Shown here piece by piece: positions 45,680-56,131 of a stretch of 64,000 bases of DNA. The position numbers were made by a program, and so were the translations under genes. How positions within the stretch are numbered: position 1 is the first letter of the stretch; each line of letters starts with the position of its first letter. Source of the stretch: Enterobacter genomosp. O (GTDB lineage Bacteria; Pseudomonadota; Gammaproteobacteria; Enterobacterales; Enterobacteriaceae); NCBI RefSeq assembly GCF_001022965.1, contig NZ_LECZ01000025.1:620001-684000 (forward strand), in the 5' to 3' direction. The notes beneath the pieces were generated by a model that was given only the letters and a program-made list of their open reading frames with translations, had not been told where the DNA came from and did no database searches.

Positions 45680-46567
45680 ATGTTTAAGCAATACCTGCAA
45701 GTAACGAAACCAGGCATCATCTTTGGCAACCTGATCTCCGTGATCGGAGGGTTCCTGCTGGCCTCTAAGGGCAGCATTGATTACACCCTCTTTATCTACA
45801 CGCTGGTCGGTGTGTCACTGGTTGTTGCGTCCGGTTGTGTATTTAACAACTACATCGACATGGATATCGACAAGAAGATGGAAAGGACCAAAAATCGGGT
45901 GCTGGTGAAAGGCCTGATCGCCCCTTCCGTCTCGCTGGTGTACGCCACCTTGCTGGGTATTGCTGGCTTTATGCTGCTGTGGTTTGGTGCTAACCCGCTG
46001 GCCTGCTGGCTGGGGGTGATGGGGTTCGTAGTTTATGTGGGCGTTTACAGCCTGTATATGAAGCGTCACTCCGTCTACGGCACGCTGATTGGTTCTCTCT
46101 CCGGCGCTGCGCCGCCGGTGATTGGCTACTGCGCGGTCACGAACGAGTTCGACAGCGGTGCGCTGATCCTGCTGGCTATCTTTAGCCTGTGGCAGATGCC
46201 GCACTCCTATGCCATTGCGATTTTCCGCTTTAAGGATTATCAGGCGGCGAACATCCCGGTTCTGCCGGTCGTGAAAGGCATTTCTGTTGCTAAAAACCAC
46301 ATCACGCTCTACATCATCGCCTTTGCTGTTGCAACGCTGATGCTCTCTCTCGGCGGTTACGCTGGATACAAATATCTGGCGGTAGCGGCTGCGGTGAGCG
46401 TCTGGTGGCTCGGTATGGCGCTGCGCGGTTACAAAGTGGAAGATGACAAAGTCTGGGCGCGCAAACTGTTTGTGTTCTCGATTGTCGCCATCACCTCGCT
46501 GTCCGTGATGATGTCCGTGGACTTCATGGTGCCGGATTCACACAACCTGCTGACTTACGTCTGGTAA
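45680..46567 (+). CDS. cyoE: Protoheme IX farnesyltransferase (heme O synthase)
   Basis: This 295-residue membrane prenyltransferase adds a farnesyl group to heme b to make heme O for the oxidase encoded upstream. The first Asp-rich prenyl-diphosphate motif [18 protein letters not shown] is intact. About seven to nine membrane helices are present. The start has GAGCGGCG upstream and follows cyoD by 11 bases. Confidence 0.97.
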   Translation: MFKQYLQVTKPGIIFGNLISVIGGFLLASKGSIDYTLFIYTLVGVSLVVASGCVFNNYIDMDIDKKMERTKNRVLVKGLIAPSVSLVYATLLGIAGFMLLWFGANPLACWLGVMGFVVYVGVYSLYMKRHSVYGTLIGSLSGAAPPVIGYCAVTNEFDSGALILLAIFSLWQMPHSYAIAIFRFKDYQAANIPVLPVVKGISVAKNHITLYIIAFAVATLMLSLGGYAGYKYLAVAAAVSVWWLGMALRGYKVEDDKVWARKLFVFSIVAITSLSVMMSVDFMVPDSHNLLTYVW

Positions 46568-46586
46568 GCCACAACAGGTGAATAAA

Positions 46587-46612
46587 GGGGTGCTTCGGCA
46601 CCCTTTTTTATT
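46587..46612 (+). terminator. cyo operon terminator
   Basis: GGGGTGC TTCG GCACCC followed by TTTTTTATT: a stable UUCG-capped hairpin with a U-run 20 bases after cyoE. Confidence 0.93.
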
Positions 46613-46716
46613 CGCCAAATCTATTAATAACGCATGTAATATTTGTTAAATAACCCTTTATTTACCCCGCCCCTTCCCCGCACTACACTATGGCCTGCTT
46701 TTGAACTGAGGTGGTA

Positions 46717-48078
46717 ATGAACGATTATAAAATGACGCCAGGCGAGCTTCGCGCGACCTGGGGCTTAGGGACTGTCTTCTCGCTACGGATGCTTGGCATG
46801 TTTATGGTCCTGCCTGTTCTGACCACGTACGGTATGGCGCTGCAGGGGGCCAGCGAGGCGCTGATTGGGCTCGCGATCGGCATCTACGGTCTGGCGCAGG
46901 CGGTATTCCAGATCCCGTTTGGCCTGCTCTCTGACCGGGTGGGTCGAAAGCCGCTGATCGTCGGCGGGCTGCTGGTCTTTGTGCTCGGGAGCGTCATTGC
47001 CGCCCTCTCCCACTCCATCTGGGGCATTATTCTTGGCCGCGCCCTGCAGGGCTCCGGCGCGATTGCCGCCGCGGTGATGGCGCTGCTGTCAGACTTAACC
47101 CGCGAGCAGAACCGCACCAAAGCGATGGCCTTCATCGGCGTGAGCTTTGGCGTCACCTTTGCCATTGCGATGGTGCTCGGCCCCATCATTACCCATGCGC
47201 TTGGCCTGCACGCCCTGTTCTGGATGATTGCCGTACTGGCGACCCTCGGGATTGCCTTAACCCTGTGGGTGGTGCCGGACAGCAAAAACCACGTCCTCAA
47301 CCGTGAATCGGGGATGGTAAAAGGCTGCTTTAGCAAAGTGATTGTTGAACCACGCCTGCTCAAGCTCAATTTTGGCATTATGTGTCTGCACATCCTGCTG
47401 ATGTCTACCTTTGTCGCCCTGCCCGGCCAGCTTGCCGCTGCGGGCTTCCCGGCGGCAGAGCACTGGAAAATTTATCTGGTCACGATGCTGATTTCGTTTG
47501 TCTCCGTCGTGCCGTTTATCATATACGCCGAAGTGAAGCGCAAAATGAAGCGCGTCTTCGTGGGCTGCGTGGCGGTCCTGCTGATTGCCGAGATCGTGCT
47601 CTGGGGTTCCGGCCCGCACTTCTGGGAACTGATTGCCGGCGTGCAGCTCTTCTTCCTGGCCTTTAACCTGATGGAAGCCCTGCTCCCATCGCTGATCAGC
47701 AAAGAGTCCCCGGCCGGTTACAAAGGCACGGCAATGGGCATTTACTCCACCAGCCAGTTTCTCGGCGTGGCGATCGGCGGCTCGCTTGGCGGCTGGGTGG
47801 ACGGGCTGTTTGATTCGCAAACCGTGTTTCTTGCAGGCGCGCTGCTGGCGACAGTCTGGCTGCTGGTTGCCAGTACCATGAAAGAACCACGCTACGTGAG
47901 CAGCCTGCGGGTAGAAATTCCGGATGATGTAGAAATTAGCGATGCGCTGAAGCAGCGTCTGGAAGTCAAAGAGGGCGTGACAGAGGTGCTTATTGTGCCG
48001 GAAGAACGCAGCGCTTACGTCAAAATAGACAGTAAAATGACCAACCGCTTTGAGGTCGAACAGGCGCTCAAAGCCTGA
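46717..48078 (+). CDS. yajR: MFS transporter YajR
   Basis: This 453-residue transporter has 12 membrane helices with the MFS motif A (GLLSDRVGRKPLI) and a C-terminal cytoplasmic YAM domain of ferredoxin-like fold (about 390-453; VEIPDDVEISDALKQRL). Substrate unknown; it is grouped with drug/H+ antiporters. ATG 46717 with GAGG five bases upstream is preferred over a GTG two codons earlier. Confidence 0.94.
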   Translation: MNDYKMTPGELRATWGLGTVFSLRMLGMFMVLPVLTTYGMALQGASEALIGLAIGIYGLAQAVFQIPFGLLSDRVGRKPLIVGGLLVFVLGSVIAALSHSIWGIILGRALQGSGAIAAAVMALLSDLTREQNRTKAMAFIGVSFGVTFAIAMVLGPIITHALGLHALFWMIAVLATLGIALTLWVVPDSKNHVLNRESGMVKGCFSKVIVEPRLLKLNFGIMCLHILLMSTFVALPGQLAAAGFPAAEHWKIYLVTMLISFVSVVPFIIYAEVKRKMKRVFVGCVAVLLIAEIVLWGSGPHFWELIAGVQLFFLAFNLMEALLPSLISKESPAGYKGTAMGIYSTSQFLGVAIGGSLGGWVDGLFDSQTVFLAGALLATVWLLVASTMKEPRYVSSLRVEIPDDVEISDALKQRLEVKEGVTEVLIVPEERSAYVKIDSKMTNRFEVEQALKA

Positions 48079-48109
48079 AAAAAAAGCCCGGTTAAACCGG
48101 GCTTTTTTA
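48077..48109. terminator. Bidirectional terminator between yajR and yajQ
   Basis: AAAAAAGCCCGG TTAAA CCGGGCTTTTTT is a symmetric hairpin with A- and T-runs, serving both convergent genes. It starts at the yajR stop. Confidence 0.95.
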
Positions 48110-48111
48110 CG

Positions 48112-48603
48112 TTAATCGCGGAAGTTTTTAAACTGGAACGGTTGTCCCAGATCGCCGCCGCGCACCAGCGCCATCACGGACTGCAGGTCATCGCGGGACT
48201 TGCCGGTGACGCGAATTTCTTCACCCTGGATCTGCGCCTGCACCTTCAGCTTGCTGTCTTTGATGAGCTTAACGATCTTCTTCTGCACTGCGCTCTCAAT
48301 GCCCTGCTTCAGCTTGGCTTCAACAAACCAGTTTTTACCGCTGTGCACAAACTCTTCCGGCACATCCAGAGACGTCCCTTCAATGCCGCGTTTTAACAGC
48401 TTGGCGCGCAGAATGTCGAGCAGCTGATTCACCTGGAAATCAGACTCGCTCAGCACCTTAATAGTCTTATTTGCATCGTTCAGCTCAAACGACGCCTCAA
48501 CGCCACGAAAATCGAAACGTGACTCAACTTCGCGGGTTGCGTTCTCTACGCCGTTGCGAACTTCCTGGATATCAACTTCGGAAACAATATCGAAAGATGG
48601 CAT
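48112..48603 (-). CDS. yajQ: YajQ, cyclic di-GMP/nucleotide-binding protein
   Basis: This 163-residue protein consists of two ferredoxin-like halves. E. coli YajQ binds nucleotides and tRNA, and Xanthomonas and Pseudomonas homologues bind c-di-GMP to alter gene expression. The start at 48603 gives [17 protein letters not shown]. It is divergent from panE. Confidence 0.94.
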   Translation of the reverse strand: MPSFDIVSEVDIQEVRNGVENATREVESRFDFRGVEASFELNDANKTIKVLSESDFQVNQLLDILRAKLLKRGIEGTSLDVPEEFVHSGKNWFVEAKLKQGIESAVQKKIVKLIKDSKLKVQAQIQGEEIRVTGKSRDDLQSVMALVRGGDLGQPFQFKNFRD

Positions 48604-48724
48604 CTTTTCTTCTCCCTTCACTTTTGTTGCGTTGCATAATACCCGCTACGAGGCATAACTCAACAGAAGCTTAGCTGTATAATTAAGCTGTAACACCTGG
48701 CGCAGTTGCAGGTGAGGAGGAACA

Positions 48725-49636
48725 ATGAAAATTACAGTGCTCGGATGCGGAGCGCTTGGCCAGCTGTGGCTGACCGCGCTGTGCAAGCACGGACATGAGG
48801 TTCAGGGCTGGCTGCGCGTGCCCCAGCCCTATTGCAGCGTGAATCTGATTGGTGAAGACGGAAGCATCTTTAACGAATCGCTCACCGCCAACGATCCAGA
48901 TTTTCTGGCGCAAAGCGACCTTTTACTGGTGACGCTCAAGGCGTGGCAGGTCTCAGACGCGGTAAAGACACTGGCCGCGCAGCTCCCCCCCACTTCCCCC
49001 ATACTGCTGCTGCATAACGGCATGGGGACGCTCGATGAGCTGAAAAGCGTCCCGCAGCCCCTGCTGATGGCGACAACCACTCATGCCGCCCGCCGCGACG
49101 GCAACATCATCGTGCATGTCGCCAGTGGCGTGACGCACATCGGCCCCGCCAGAACGCAGGATGGGGACTACAGCTATCTTGCCGATGTCCTGCAGAAGGT
49201 GTTGCCAGACGTGGCCTGGCATAACCATATTCGACCTCAGCTCTGGCGCAAGCTGGCCGTCAACTGCGTGATTAATCCGCTGACGGCGTTGTGGGACTGC
49301 CCGAATGGGGAGCTAAAAAATCATCCGCAGGACGTTGCGACGCTGTGTGCGGAAGTCGCAGCGGTCGTTGAGCGGGAAGGCCTGCATACCTCAGCGGACG
49401 ATTTACGCTGTTATGTCGAGCAGGTTATTGAGAGTACCGCAGAAAACATCTCCTCGATGTTGCAGGACGTTCGGGCATTACGCCACACGGAGATCGACTA
49501 CATTACCGGCTATCTGCTAAAACGCGCCCGCGCGCACGGTATCGCCGTGCCGGAAAACGCCCGTCTGTATGACCTGGTTAAACGTAAGGAGAGTGAATAT
49601 GAGCGCGTCGGCACTGATCTGCCTCGCCCCTGGTAG
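48725..49636 (+). CDS. panE: 2-dehydropantoate 2-reductase
   Basis: This 303-residue enzyme reduces ketopantoate with NADPH in pantothenate and CoA synthesis. The Rossmann motif GCGALGQLW is at 7-15; the catalytic Lys is in [17 protein letters not shown] strong ribosome site, GAGGAGG, precedes the ATG. Its last 38 bases overlap yajL. Confidence 0.96.
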   Translation: MKITVLGCGALGQLWLTALCKHGHEVQGWLRVPQPYCSVNLIGEDGSIFNESLTANDPDFLAQSDLLLVTLKAWQVSDAVKTLAAQLPPTSPILLLHNGMGTLDELKSVPQPLLMATTTHAARRDGNIIVHVASGVTHIGPARTQDGDYSYLADVLQKVLPDVAWHNHIRPQLWRKLAVNCVINPLTALWDCPNGELKNHPQDVATLCAEVAAVVEREGLHTSADDLRCYVEQVIESTAENISSMLQDVRALRHTEIDYITGYLLKRARAHGIAVPENARLYDLVKRKESEYERVGTDLPRPW

Positions 49637-50192
49637 CGAAGAGACAGAAGCGGTCACCACCATTGATTTAATGGTGCGCGGCGGCATCACCGTGACAACC
49701 GCCAGCGTCGCCAGCGACGGTAATCTGGCCGTCACCTGCTCGCGCGGGGTGAAACTCCTCGCGGATGCCCCGCTTGTGCAGGTGGCGGACGGGGATTACG
49801 ACATCATCGTCCTGCCGGGTGGCCTGAAGGGCGCGGAGTATTTTCGCGACAGCCCGCTGCTGGTCGAGACCGTGCGTCAGTTCCACTTATCAGGTCGGAT
49901 CGTCGCAGCCATCTGCGCCGCCGCAGGCACGGTACTGGTTCCGCATGACATCTTCCCCATCGGCAACATGACCGGCTTCCCGGGGCTGAAAGAGATCATT
50001 CCGGAAGACCAGTGGGTGGATAAACGCGTGGTCTGGGATCCGCGCGTCAACCTGCTGACCAGCCAGGGGCCAGGCACCGCGATTGATTTTGGCTTGAAGA
50101 TTATTGACCTGCTGGTCGGGCGTGAAAAAGCGTACGAAGTGGCATCGTCGCTGGTGATGCCGGCGGGAATTTATAATTACTATGAAGAGTAG
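49599..50192 (+). CDS. yajL: DJ-1/PfpI-family stress protein YajL
   Basis: This 197-residue protein is the bacterial DJ-1 homologue, protecting against oxidative and carbonyl stress. The reactive Cys106 is present (AAICAA). The residues after it read AAG where E. coli has APA, and a Cys near residue 81 is Tyr here, so the surroundings differ slightly. The ribosome site GGAGAG lies inside panE, with which it overlaps. Confidence 0.94.
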   Translation: MSASALICLAPGSEETEAVTTIDLMVRGGITVTTASVASDGNLAVTCSRGVKLLADAPLVQVADGDYDIIVLPGGLKGAEYFRDSPLLVETVRQFHLSGRIVAAICAAAGTVLVPHDIFPIGNMTGFPGLKEIIPEDQWVDKRVVWDPRVNLLTSQGPGTAIDFGLKIIDLLVGREKAYEVASSLVMPAGIYNYYEE

Positions 50193-50202
50193 TGCATAAA
50201 AA

Positions 50203-50309
50203 AGCCGGGTGGCGGTAGGTAAAAGCAAAACGGCAACCTCAGGTTGCCGTTTTTAATGTTTGCGCCCTCTCCCTGTGGGAGAGGGTCGGGGTGAGGGCAT
50301 CAGGCCGCA
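50203..50309. repeat. Composite hairpin repeat between yajL and thiI, beside a REP fragment
   Basis: Read on the minus strand, 50297-50218 is a third 80-nt copy of the element at 17139: CCCTCACCCCG, CCCTCTCCC..GGGAGAGGG, TTAAAAACGGCAACC..GGTTGCCGTTTTG, CTTTTACC. GTGCGGCCTGATG, which precedes the second tandem unit at 17221, is also conserved (50309-50298). A REP-like GCCGGGTGGCGG at 50203-50215 abuts the other end. Confidence 0.87.
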
Positions 50310-50324
50310 CTCCCCAACAAAAAA

Positions 50325-51773
50325 CTACGGGCGATACACCTTCACATTCGCAAAGCCCTGCTCGCGCAGATACAGCGCCTGCAGGCGGCTCATCACCCCG
50401 CGCTCGCACCACAGCAGATACGTTTTGCTCTTGTCGAGATCGCCAAATTTCGTGCTCAGCTTGTAGAATGGCAGAGAAACCACCTCAACGCCTTCGACGT
50501 TAAGCGGGCTGGCGTCCTGTTCATCGATAGAACGAATATCCACAATCACATCGCTGGCACCAAAACCGCTGACGGTTTCAACTTCAACCACTTCCTGCTC
50601 GGTTTGCTGGGCAATCTCACGGATATCAATGTTGGAGGCTTCCTCCACCACTTTGTCCAGGATGGCAAAATCGAAGTTCTCTTCTTCCGCTTCGATCTTC
50701 GCCTTCACCGCTTTCACCGTTGGGCTTTTTGAGATCACGCCGCAGTACTCCGGCATGGTGCGGGCAAAATCTTCGGTGCCAATTTCGCGCGCCAGATCGA
50801 TGATGTGCTCTTTATCGTGGGAGATCAGCGGACGCAGGATCAGCGTATCAGAGACGTTGTCGATCAGACGCAGGTTGGTCAGCGTCTGGCTGGAGACCTG
50901 GCCCAGCGCTTCGCCGGTGACCAGCGCCTGCACGCCGTAGCGCTCAGCCACTTTGGAAGCCGCACGCACCATCATGCGCTTCAGGATGACGCCCATCTGG
51001 CCGTCGTCTACTTTCTCGAGGATTTCGCCGACCACAGGTTCGAAGTTAATCGCCACAAAACGCACGCGGTGGGAGCTGCCGAAGCGGTTCCACAGGTAAT
51101 GCGCCACCTGACGAACGCCGATTTCGTGCGCCGCGCCGCCCAGGTTGAAGAAGCAGTAATGCACACGGCAGCCGCGACGCATCAGCATATAGCTGGAGAC
51201 GCCGGAGTCGAAGCCGCCGGAGATCAGAGACAGAACATCTTCCTGAGTCCCGATCGGGAAGCCGCCGATACCTTCATAGCGCCCTTTCACCAGCAGCAGG
51301 CGATCGTTTTCGATCTCCAGATTGACGGTCACGTCCGGGTTGGTCAGACGCACGCGCGCAGACTCGACGTGCTGGTTCAGGCCGCCGCCAACGTAACGTT
51401 CCACTTCAATGGAGCTAAACTCGTGCTTACCGCGACGCTTCACGCGTACGCAGAAGGTTTTGCCTTCGATCTGGTCGCGGTACTGGACCAGCGCTTTCTC
51501 GAAGATGTCGTGCATATCGCTGAACGGGACGTCTTCCACTTCCAGAATATGGTGGATCCCCGGAATACGGGTCAGGGCGTCGCGAATATCCTGACGTTTG
51601 TTTTCGTCTTTCGCACGGACCTCAACGTGGTCCCAGTGGCGCACCACGGCGAGAGTCTCGTCGTAGTGCTTTAATACGTTACGAATGTTCCCGGTGAGAA
51701 TTTTAATAAAGCGCAAACGCACAGATTGGCTTTTGATGGTGATTTCAGGGAACAATTTAATGATAAACTTCAT
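50325..51773 (-). CDS. thiI: tRNA 4-thiouridine synthase / thiamine thiazole sulfur carrier ThiI
   Basis: This 482-residue enzyme makes 4-thiouridine in tRNA and passes sulfur to ThiS. It has an N-terminal ferredoxin-like and THUMP region (about 1-165), a PP-loop domain ([15 protein letters not shown]) and a C-terminal rhodanese domain (about 404-482) with the persulfide Cys in [11 protein letters not shown]. It is divergent from xseB, with a 191-base gap. Confidence 0.97.
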   Translation of the reverse strand: MKFIIKLFPEITIKSQSVRLRFIKILTGNIRNVLKHYDETLAVVRHWDHVEVRAKDENKRQDIRDALTRIPGIHHILEVEDVPFSDMHDIFEKALVQYRDQIEGKTFCVRVKRRGKHEFSSIEVERYVGGGLNQHVESARVRLTNPDVTVNLEIENDRLLLVKGRYEGIGGFPIGTQEDVLSLISGGFDSGVSSYMLMRRGCRVHYCFFNLGGAAHEIGVRQVAHYLWNRFGSSHRVRFVAINFEPVVGEILEKVDDGQMGVILKRMMVRAASKVAERYGVQALVTGEALGQVSSQTLTNLRLIDNVSDTLILRPLISHDKEHIIDLAREIGTEDFARTMPEYCGVISKSPTVKAVKAKIEAEEENFDFAILDKVVEEASNIDIREIAQQTEQEVVEVETVSGFGASDVIVDIRSIDEQDASPLNVEGVEVVSLPFYKLSTKFGDLDKSKTYLLWCERGVMSRLQALYLREQGFANVKVYRP

Positions 51774-51964
51774 GGCGGCAATGTTTCTTAGGCAAGCGTA
51801 TTAAGGCTTGTAATGGAAAAGAGTACAGCAGCCCACACCCGTGGCTGCATCCAGGCGCGCAAGTATACCACCATCGCGCCGCTCCTGTGCACATTGCGCG
51901 TTATTTGATAATTGCCCTGAGTCCGTTACCATGTCGGGGCGAAGAATATAAGAGTCAATTCACT

Positions 51965-52207
51965 ATGCCGAAGAAGAACGACGCACCGGCCAGTTTCGAA
52001 ACTGCGCTGAGTGAACTGGAGCAAATTGTCACCCGCCTTGAGAGCGGCGATCTCCCGCTGGAAGAGGCGCTCAACGAATTCGAGCGCGGCGTGCAGCTGG
52101 CGCGCCAGGGGCAGGTCAAACTGCAGCAGGCCGAACAGCGCGTGCAGATCCTGCTTTCCGACAGCGAAGACGCGAAAACCACGCCATTCACACCGGACGC
52201 CGAGTAA
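51965..52207 (+). CDS. xseB: Exodeoxyribonuclease VII small subunit
   Basis: This 80-residue helical-hairpin protein is the small subunit of ExoVII, which degrades single-stranded DNA with XseA (encoded elsewhere). The core motif [27 protein letters not shown] is conserved. The start at 51965 gives the family length. ispA begins at the next base after its stop. Confidence 0.96.
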   Translation: MPKKNDAPASFETALSELEQIVTRLESGDLPLEEALNEFERGVQLARQGQVKLQQAEQRVQILLSDSEDAKTTPFTPDAE

Positions 52208-53107
52208 ATGGATTTTGCCAACGAGCTTCAGGCGCGCGTCGTGCGCGCCAACGACGCCCTGCGCCGTTTTATTGCGCCACAGCCTTTTCAGAACACTCCA
52301 CTGGTTGAGGCCATGCACTATGGCGCACTCTTGGGTGGAAAGCGCCTGCGCCCGTTTCTGGTCTACGCCACAGGCAGTATGTTTGGCATCAGCGATAACA
52401 CGCTGGACGCACCGGCAGCCGCCGTTGAGTGCATTCACGCCTATTCACTGATCCACGATGATTTACCGGCAATGGACGACGACGATTTACGTCGGGGTCA
52501 ACCAACCTGCCATATCAAGTTTGGCGAGGCAAATGCCATTCTGGCGGGTGATGCCCTGCAAACGCTGGCCTTCTCGATTCTGAGCGACGCGCCGATGGCT
52601 GAAGTGGCTGACCGCGACCGCCTGGCGATGATCTCCGAACTGGCAATGGCCAGCGGCGTGGCCGGCATGTGCGGCGGACAGGCCCTGGATCTGGACGCGG
52701 AAGGACGTCAGGTTAATCTGGAACAGCTGGAGCGTATTCATCGCCATAAAACCGGGGCGCTGATTCGTTCAGCCGTACGCCTGGGCGCGCTGAGCGCGGG
52801 TGAGCAAGGGCGCAAAGCCCTGCCGATTCTGGACAGATACGCAGAAAGTATCGGTCTGGCGTTCCAGGTTCAGGATGACATTCTGGATGTGGTGGGCGAT
52901 ACTGCAACATTGGGAAAACGTCAGGGTGCGGACCAGCAGCTTGGCAAAAGTACCTACCCCGCCCTGCTGGGCCTTGAGCAAGCCCAACGTAAAGCCCGGG
53001 ATCTGATAGAGGATGCCCGCCAGTCTCTGAATCAGCTGGCCGCGCAATCGCTGGATACCTCGGCACTGGAAGCGCTAGCGGACTATATAATCCAGCGTGA
53101 TAAATAA
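52208..53107 (+). CDS. ispA: Farnesyl diphosphate synthase
   Basis: This 299-residue trans-prenyltransferase condenses IPP with DMAPP and GPP to give FPP for ubiquinone, undecaprenyl phosphate and heme O. The first Asp-rich motif DDLPAMD spans 84-90 and the second is QDDILDVVGD. It is directly followed by dxs, placing two steps of isoprenoid synthesis in one operon. Confidence 0.97.
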   Translation: MDFANELQARVVRANDALRRFIAPQPFQNTPLVEAMHYGALLGGKRLRPFLVYATGSMFGISDNTLDAPAAAVECIHAYSLIHDDLPAMDDDDLRRGQPTCHIKFGEANAILAGDALQTLAFSILSDAPMAEVADRDRLAMISELAMASGVAGMCGGQALDLDAEGRQVNLEQLERIHRHKTGALIRSAVRLGALSAGEQGRKALPILDRYAESIGLAFQVQDDILDVVGDTATLGKRQGADQQLGKSTYPALLGLEQAQRKARDLIEDARQSLNQLAAQSLDTSALEALADYIIQRDK

Positions 53108-53131
53108 ACACACTATCTCGATGAGCCTTTG

Positions 53132-54994
53132 ATGAGTTTTGATATTGCCAAATACCCGACACTGGCGTTAGTTGACTCCACCCAGGAGTTACGTCTGTTG
53201 CCGAAAGAGAGCCTGCCGAAGCTGTGCGACGAGCTGCGTCGCTACCTGCTCGACAGCGTTAGCCGCTCCAGCGGCCATTTCGCCTCCGGGCTTGGCACGG
53301 TTGAGCTGACCGTGGCGCTGCATTACGTCTATAACACGCCGTTCGATCAGCTGATTTGGGACGTGGGTCACCAGGCATATCCGCACAAAATTCTGACCGG
53401 ACGTCGCGATAAAATTGGCACCATTCGACAGAAAGGCGGTCTGCACCCGTTCCCGTGGCGCGGTGAGAGCGAGTATGACGTATTGAGCGTCGGCCACTCC
53501 TCCACCTCCATTTCAGCGGGCATCGGTATTGCCGTTGCCGCCGAAAAAGAGAACAAGCAGCGCCGCACCGTCTGCGTGATTGGCGACGGTGCTATCACCG
53601 CCGGTATGGCCTTTGAGGCTATGAACCACGCGGGCGACATCAAGCCGGACATGCTGGTTATCCTTAACGATAACGAAATGTCGATTTCCGAAAACGTCGG
53701 CGCGCTGAACAACCATCTGGCCCAGCTGCTCTCCGGCAAGCTTTACTCCTCGCTGCGTGAAGGCGGCAAGAAGGTCTTCTCCGGCGTACCGCCGATCAAA
53801 GAGCTGCTCAAGCGCACCGAAGAACACATCAAAGGCATGGTCGTGCCGGGTACTCTGTTTGAAGAGCTGGGCTTCAACTATATCGGCCCGGTTGACGGCC
53901 ATGACGTGCTGGGTCTGGTGACCACGCTCAAGAACATGCGCGACCTGAAAGGCCCGCAGTTCCTGCACATCATGACCAAAAAAGGGCGTGGCTACGAGCC
54001 GGCGGAAAAAGATCCGATTACCTTCCACGCGGTCCCGAAATTTGACCCGTCCAGCGGCTGTCTTCCAAAAAGCAGCGGCGGCATGCCGATCTATTCAAAA
54101 ATCTTTGGCGACTGGCTGTGCGAAACCGCAGCGAAAGACAACAAGCTGATGGCGGTCACTCCGGCCATGCGCGAAGGCTCCGGCATGGTGGAGTTCTCTA
54201 AAAAATACCCTGACCAGTATTTTGACGTGGCTATTGCCGAGCAACATGCGGTGACGTTTGCAGCGGGCCTGGCCATTGGCGGCTACAAGCCGGTTGTCGC
54301 TATCTATTCTACCTTCCTGCAGCGCGCCTACGATCAGGTGATCCATGACGTGGCCATTCAGAAGCTGCCGGTACTGTTTGCTATCGATCGTGCGGGCATC
54401 GTTGGTGCCGACGGCCAGACTCACCAGGGCGCGTTTGACCTGTCGTTCCTGCGCTGTATTCCCGATATGGTTGTCATGACGCCAAGCGACGAAAACGAAT
54501 GTCGTCAGATGCTGTTTACCGGCTACCACTATCAGGATGGTCCAAGTGCCGTTCGCTACCCGCGCGGTAATGCGGTGGGCGTTGAGCTGCAGCCGCTGGA
54601 AAAGCTGGCGATCGGTAAAGGTCTGGTAAAACGTCGCGGTGAGAAAGTGGCAATTCTGAACTTCGGTACGCTGATGCCGGAGGCCGCGAAAGTGGCTGAA
54701 ACGCTGAATGCCACCCTGGTGGATATGCGCTTTGTGAAGCCGCTCGACGAGTCTCTGATCCTGAGCATGGCACAGACTCATGACGTGCTGGTCACGCTGG
54801 AAGAAAACGCCATTATGGGCGGTGCGGGCAGCGGCGTGAACGAGGTGCTGATGGCAAACCGTAAAGCCGTTCCGGTGCTGAACCTCGGCCTGCCGGATCA
54901 TTTCATTCCACAAGGTACCCAGGACGAAGCCCGCGCGGCGATTGGCCTGGACGCCGCCGGTATCGAAGCCAAAATCCGCGCCTGGCTGGACTAA
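53132..54994 (+). CDS. dxs: 1-deoxy-D-xylulose-5-phosphate synthase
   Basis: This 620-residue thiamine-diphosphate enzyme joins pyruvate and glyceraldehyde 3-phosphate to make DXP, the first MEP-pathway step and a precursor for thiamine and pyridoxal. The TPP motif [15 protein letters not shown] and the catalytic [12 protein letters not shown] are intact. I chose ATG 53132; a TTG one codon earlier is unlikely. It precedes yajO by 61 bases, which hold a strong hairpin. Confidence 0.98.
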   Translation: MSFDIAKYPTLALVDSTQELRLLPKESLPKLCDELRRYLLDSVSRSSGHFASGLGTVELTVALHYVYNTPFDQLIWDVGHQAYPHKILTGRRDKIGTIRQKGGLHPFPWRGESEYDVLSVGHSSTSISAGIGIAVAAEKENKQRRTVCVIGDGAITAGMAFEAMNHAGDIKPDMLVILNDNEMSISENVGALNNHLAQLLSGKLYSSLREGGKKVFSGVPPIKELLKRTEEHIKGMVVPGTLFEELGFNYIGPVDGHDVLGLVTTLKNMRDLKGPQFLHIMTKKGRGYEPAEKDPITFHAVPKFDPSSGCLPKSSGGMPIYSKIFGDWLCETAAKDNKLMAVTPAMREGSGMVEFSKKYPDQYFDVAIAEQHAVTFAAGLAIGGYKPVVAIYSTFLQRAYDQVIHDVAIQKLPVLFAIDRAGIVGADGQTHQGAFDLSFLRCIPDMVVMTPSDENECRQMLFTGYHYQDGPSAVRYPRGNAVGVELQPLEKLAIGKGLVKRRGEKVAILNFGTLMPEAAKVAETLNATLVDMRFVKPLDESLILSMAQTHDVLVTLEENAIMGGAGSGVNEVLMANRKAVPVLNLGLPDHFIPQGTQDEARAAIGLDAAGIEAKIRAWLD

Positions 54995-55007
54995 TCCCTC
55001 CCCTTTT

Positions 55008-55052
55008 CCGCTCCTGCTATGCTTAAACTTGGTGTTTAAACAGCAGGAGCGG
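55008..55052 (+). promoter_or_regulatory. Hairpin sequestering the yajO Shine-Dalgarno
   Basis: CCGCTCCTGCT (55008-55018) and AGCAGGAGCGG (55042-55052) form a perfect 11-base-pair stem, and the interior TTAAAC..GTTTAA can extend it. The right arm contains AGGAG (55045-55049), six bases before the yajO GTG. In the folded RNA the ribosome site would be paired. No U-run follows, so it does not look like a terminator. Confidence 0.6.
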
Positions 55053-55055
55053 ACC

Positions 55056-56030
55056 GTGCAATACACTACATTAGGAAAAACCGACCTCAAGGTTTCCCGA
55101 CTTTGTCTGGGATGCATGACCTTCGGCGAGCCCGATCGGGGAAATCACGCCTGGACGCTGCCGGAAGAGAGCAGCCGTCCGATTATCAAACGCGCCATTG
55201 AGGGCGGCATTAACTTCTTTGACACCGCCAACAGCTACTCCGACGGCAGCAGCGAGGAGATTGTGGGTCGCGCCCTGCGTGATTTTGCTTGTCGTGATGA
55301 AATCGTGGTCGCCACCAAGGTGTACTACCCGGTGGGCGACCTGCCTCAGGGCCTTTCTCGCGCGCAGATCCTGCGTTCCATTGATGACAGCCTCAGACGC
55401 CTGAACATGGATTACGTCGATCTGCTGCAAATTCACCGCTGGGATTACAACACACCGATCGAGGAGACGCTTGAAGCGCTCAACGACGTCGTAAAGGCCG
55501 GTAAAGCGCGCTACATCGGCGCGTCGTCTATGCACGCGTCGCAGTTTGCACAGGCGCTGGATCTCCAGGCGCAGCACGGCTGGGCGCGCTTTGTCACCAT
55601 GCAGGATCACTACAATCTGATCTATCGTGAAGAAGAACGAGAAATGTTGCCGCTGTGCCATCAGGAGGGCGTCGCGGTGATCCCGTGGAGCCCGCTGGCA
55701 CGGGGCCGGCTGACCCGCCCGTGGGGAGAAACCACGGCCCGTCTGGTCTCGGATGAAGTGGGAAAAAACCTGTACGAAGGAACAGAGGCCAGCGATGCGC
55801 TAATCGCCGAACGCTTAGCCGGGATCGCCGACGATACCGGAGCAACCCGCGCCCAGGTGGCGCTGGCGTGGCTGCTGGGTAAGCGCGGCGTTGCGGCACC
55901 GATTATCGGCACATCCCGGGAAGAGCAGCTAGATGAACTGCTGAATGCGGTAGATATCACGCTAACGCCGGAGCAGGTTGCCGAGCTGGAGACGCCGTAT
56001 CAGCAGCATCCGGTGGTGGGGTTTAAGTAA
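55056..56030 (+). CDS. yajO: Aldo-keto reductase YajO
   Basis: This 324-residue AKR protein has the catalytic Asp/Tyr/Lys/His pattern (DTANSY, VVATKVYY, LQIHRWD). E. coli YajO has been linked to DXP formation from ribulose 5-phosphate in dxs suppressor strains, which fits its place after dxs. The start is GTG at 55056 with AGGAG six bases upstream; a longer frame reaching into dxs lacks conservation. The end converges on thiL across a BIME. Confidence 0.92.
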   Translation: MQYTTLGKTDLKVSRLCLGCMTFGEPDRGNHAWTLPEESSRPIIKRAIEGGINFFDTANSYSDGSSEEIVGRALRDFACRDEIVVATKVYYPVGDLPQGLSRAQILRSIDDSLRRLNMDYVDLLQIHRWDYNTPIEETLEALNDVVKAGKARYIGASSMHASQFAQALDLQAQHGWARFVTMQDHYNLIYREEEREMLPLCHQEGVAVIPWSPLARGRLTRPWGETTARLVSDEVGKNLYEGTEASDALIAERLAGIADDTGATRAQVALAWLLGKRGVAAPIIGTSREEQLDELLNAVDITLTPEQVAELETPYQQHPVVGFK

Positions 56031-56034
56031 ACAC

Positions 56035-56115
56035 TTGCCGGGTGGCGGCTTCGCCTTACCCGGCCTACGATCGCACCCTATTTGTAGGCCGGGTAAGCGC
56101 AGCGCCACCCGGCAA
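56035..56115. repeat. REP pair (BIME) between yajO and thiL
   Basis: Two inverted REP-type units, TTGCCGGGTGGCGG..TACCCGGCCTAC and GTAGGCCGGGTAAGC..GCCACCCGGCAA, are separated by about 15 bases. They fill almost the whole 101-base gap in which E. coli carries pgpA. Confidence 0.93.
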
Positions 56116-56131
56116 TACAGAGCGCACAAAC

